Positions 34,501-37,500 of a stretch of DNA of 64,000 nt are shown here, piece after piece. The notes below the pieces were generated by a model, which searched no databases, was not told the DNA's origin, and worked only from the letters and a program-made list of their open reading frames with translations. How positions within the stretch are numbered: position 1 is the stretch's first letter; each line of letters opens with the position of its first letter. Source of the stretch: Forficula auricularia (lineage: Eukaryota; Arthropoda; Insecta; Dermaptera; Forficulidae); the NCBI GenBank assembly GCA_024734495.1, contig JALMQS010000102.1, positions 7,644,986 through 7,708,985 on the forward strand, read 5' to 3'. Made by a program: the position numbers and the translations under genes.

Positions 34501-37500
34501 GACCCAGCTACCTCAGTCGGTAGAGCATGAAAGACTTTCATTCTGAAACTTTTGGGTCCAGGCACGTTATAAATTCACATGAAGCTAAAAATTATTTTAT
34601 TTTTGACAAGGCTTGGTTCGATCACATATGTGTACCGCATTTTGTGTATAACTCCTAATTGACTGAAGATGGGCAAATAAAATTCAGGCCGAAACGTCTT
34701 ATTAAAGGTGTTTTATTGAACCCAGTGATTACATCTCCTTCATCTAGTATAGTTATATTTATTATACCTATCGCATAGATGGAATTTTTTAAATTTATTC
34801 TTTTTAAAAGAATTTTATTATTATATATTTATTTCAACTGTATAAAATTTCGGCCTAAGCATTTTTTGAAATTTATAAAACAATGAAATTATTTTTTTCC
34901 TTTTTTTTTTTTAGGTTAAAGCGAATGTATTCGTCTCGGTTCGGTGAAGAGGCCGTGCGTCTCGTCCCCGATTCCGGCCCGATAGATGCGGATACACTTG
35001 ATAGTAAATACGCTTTTATCCAAGTTACTCACGTTACTCCATATTTTACCGAGGAACAGCTTAAAGAACGAGTGACAGAATTCGAACGCTTGCACAATAT
35101 AAATACTTTTATGTATGAAACCCCATTTACTCAAGAAGGTATAAATAAAAACGATAAATTTTTCTTTAATTTGTTTTTCAACTTTAATTGTAAATACATA
35201 CTTTAATTATTATTTGAATTTTGAAAGTATTTTTTTATTTACATATTTATAGCTACATTATGTATTTTTTCTGTTTCAAATTTTTTGTTTATAAAATAAT
35301 TTTTTCGATAATCATTTAAAATTAGTATAGAAATTTAAGAGAAGTGAAATCCAAGGTGTTATGGATAATCTCCAGGGGTGAACCCCAATTGGAATTAGGT
35401 GTACACCCTCTTTGGAATTATTTGGAATTATTTTGGAATTCATTAGATAATGCCCCTTCATCTATTGTATTCTACTTGGAAATGAAAGTGGAAGTGGAAG
35501 TAGGTGTACACGATATTAGGTCGCGGTTCACCCCTCGGATAATCTTTATTATTACTTTAGTATTATCGACATTAATTTATCCTTATATTCATATTAGAAT
35601 TGGAGAAAAAATAAAACTTTTTCTAGGCTCGGTGCGTTGTTTGCAGTTTCGGTGAATTAATAATTTGAACTTATAAATATCAAAATCTGCCATTCATTTC
35701 GATTTAATATTTTCTTAACTAGACTCAAAAGGTCGTTCTTAGAATAATTGAAATTAAGAAATTAGTCTCAACAAGTCTGAAACAGGTCTGGACTTGTATT
35801 TGCCAAAATCCTTGCTCTAAAGGAAAAGAGATCATGCAGGATTACAATACTTGACTTGACCATACCCTGTTTCGGTGTATTAATAATTTTAACCAATAAA
35901 TATCAAAATCTGCTCATTTCGATATTTTCTTACCTATACTCAAAAGGTCTTTCCTAGAATAATTGAAATTAAGAAAATAGTCTTAACAAGTCTGAAACCG
36001 GTCTGGACTTGTATTTGGCAAAATCCTTGCTCTAAAGTCTAAAGGAAGAGAGATGATGCAGGATTACAATACTTGACCATACCCTGTATGGTTAATTAAA
36101 GGAAAAATAGAAATAAAAATAAATTAAAAATTAGGATATATCGATCTTTAATTAATGTGATTAAATATTTATAATATTGATTAAATTGATTTAATATATG
36201 TTTCTATATTAATATTCTATTATAGGTGGCACTCGAGGTGCGGTAGGAAGTCAATGGAAACGACGCACCATATTAACGACCGAACGTGCCTTTCCTTATG
36301 TAAAGAAACGAGTACGAGTTGTCTCTCGAAGAGACGAAGAGCTTGCACCGATTGATGTCGCCCTCGACGAACTTCGACAACGGGTCTCTGAAATAGAGGA
36401 CGTTGTCTCTTCAGTGCCTGCAGATGCTAAACGTCTGCAACTTCATCTCCAGGGCGCCGTCTGTCCTCAAGTAAATACTTTATAACATACTATCATAAAT
36501 TCGATTTTATTATTCTAAGAAATAAGTATAAATTATGTAGAATTGATGGAAAGGCATCTAAAGGCTAATGAAAAATAAAATTTCGAATAAAAAAAAATTA
36601 TTGGAACGTCATTTTTATCCTCTTAAAACTCGACGTTTCGAAGGATCTTCCCTCCTTCCTCAGGGTTTAAAAGGGTCAACGAAGGAAACATTCAAAGAAC
36701 TTCCTTCTCTCTTTCAACAGTTCTCGAATATTTCTATTTATTGCAATTTTATTGAAAACTAGCTGCAAGGCCCGCCTTCGGCGGCACTCTTGCTAACCAG
36801 GGAGCACGCCCCCTGGACCCCCCCCCCCCAACCCCCCCACCACCCCCCCCCCCCCCGAACCATGCACCCGTGCCCAACCCCTGCCCCCACACCAACACCC
36901 GCACCCCATCCACCCCGTGCCCTCCAACCATGCGCACCACACCCCCGCCTAGCCCCCTGGATCCCACCCCCGATACTCCCCCTGGACGTCACCCCGCACC
37001 AGCCCCTGCACCCCCACCTTACTCCGCCTCACTCCCTCACCCCACCCCTATTCATTTTTTGACCCTCCCCTCCATTTTGGGTGGTTAGTTTTTGCATTTC
37101 TAGCTCTCTAGAGGCCCAGAGATTATGTATACAAAATTTGGTTGAGTTTGCTCCAAGGGCAAGAATTTACATTTTTTCAACCTTCCCCCCCTTTTTGGGT
37201 TGTTTTTTGGGGAAATTTTTTAAACAAAAGTTGTCAGAAATCACATCCCCTACAACTTTGCTCTTTATAAAATTCGCCGTAGAGTTAATAGTTTAGGAGT
37301 TATTTAATAATTTCCATTCGTGCGCCCCCCCCCCCCCCCAAACCCTCTTCTGGGGTCAAAATATCAAAACGTTATATAGCTAAAAACGTAAGTTAGAAGA
37401 CATCTGATACAAATATGAAATTTCATAATAATCCCTTCAGCCGTTTTGACGTGAATCGTGAGCAACTTTTCGCGGAACCCACGGAAACATACAGAGAGAC

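Larger units (their letters stand above)
34297..34746. mobile_element. 450-bp palindrome with hammerhead-like arms and tRNA-like loop
   Basis: Left arm actagatgaaggaggaggta; right arm ttcatctagt preceded by gtgattacatctccttc. Arms are complementary through aagacgtttcggcctgaatt, tgtacaccgcat-like and gcttcatgtgaatttataac, and close on a 70-base tRNA-like loop at 34497-34572. Confidence 0.92.
32738..34914. other. DOCK intron: LINE fragment plus tRNA-like palindrome
   Basis: LINE 32760-33878, unassigned AT-rich DNA 33879-34296, palindromic element 34297-34746, then AT-rich DNA to the acceptor. Confidence 0.6.

Noticed and set aside
36790..37088. Proline-rich open frames
   Set aside because: They arise from C-runs in an interspersed repeat, are open in several frames and on both strands, and have no splice or family support.
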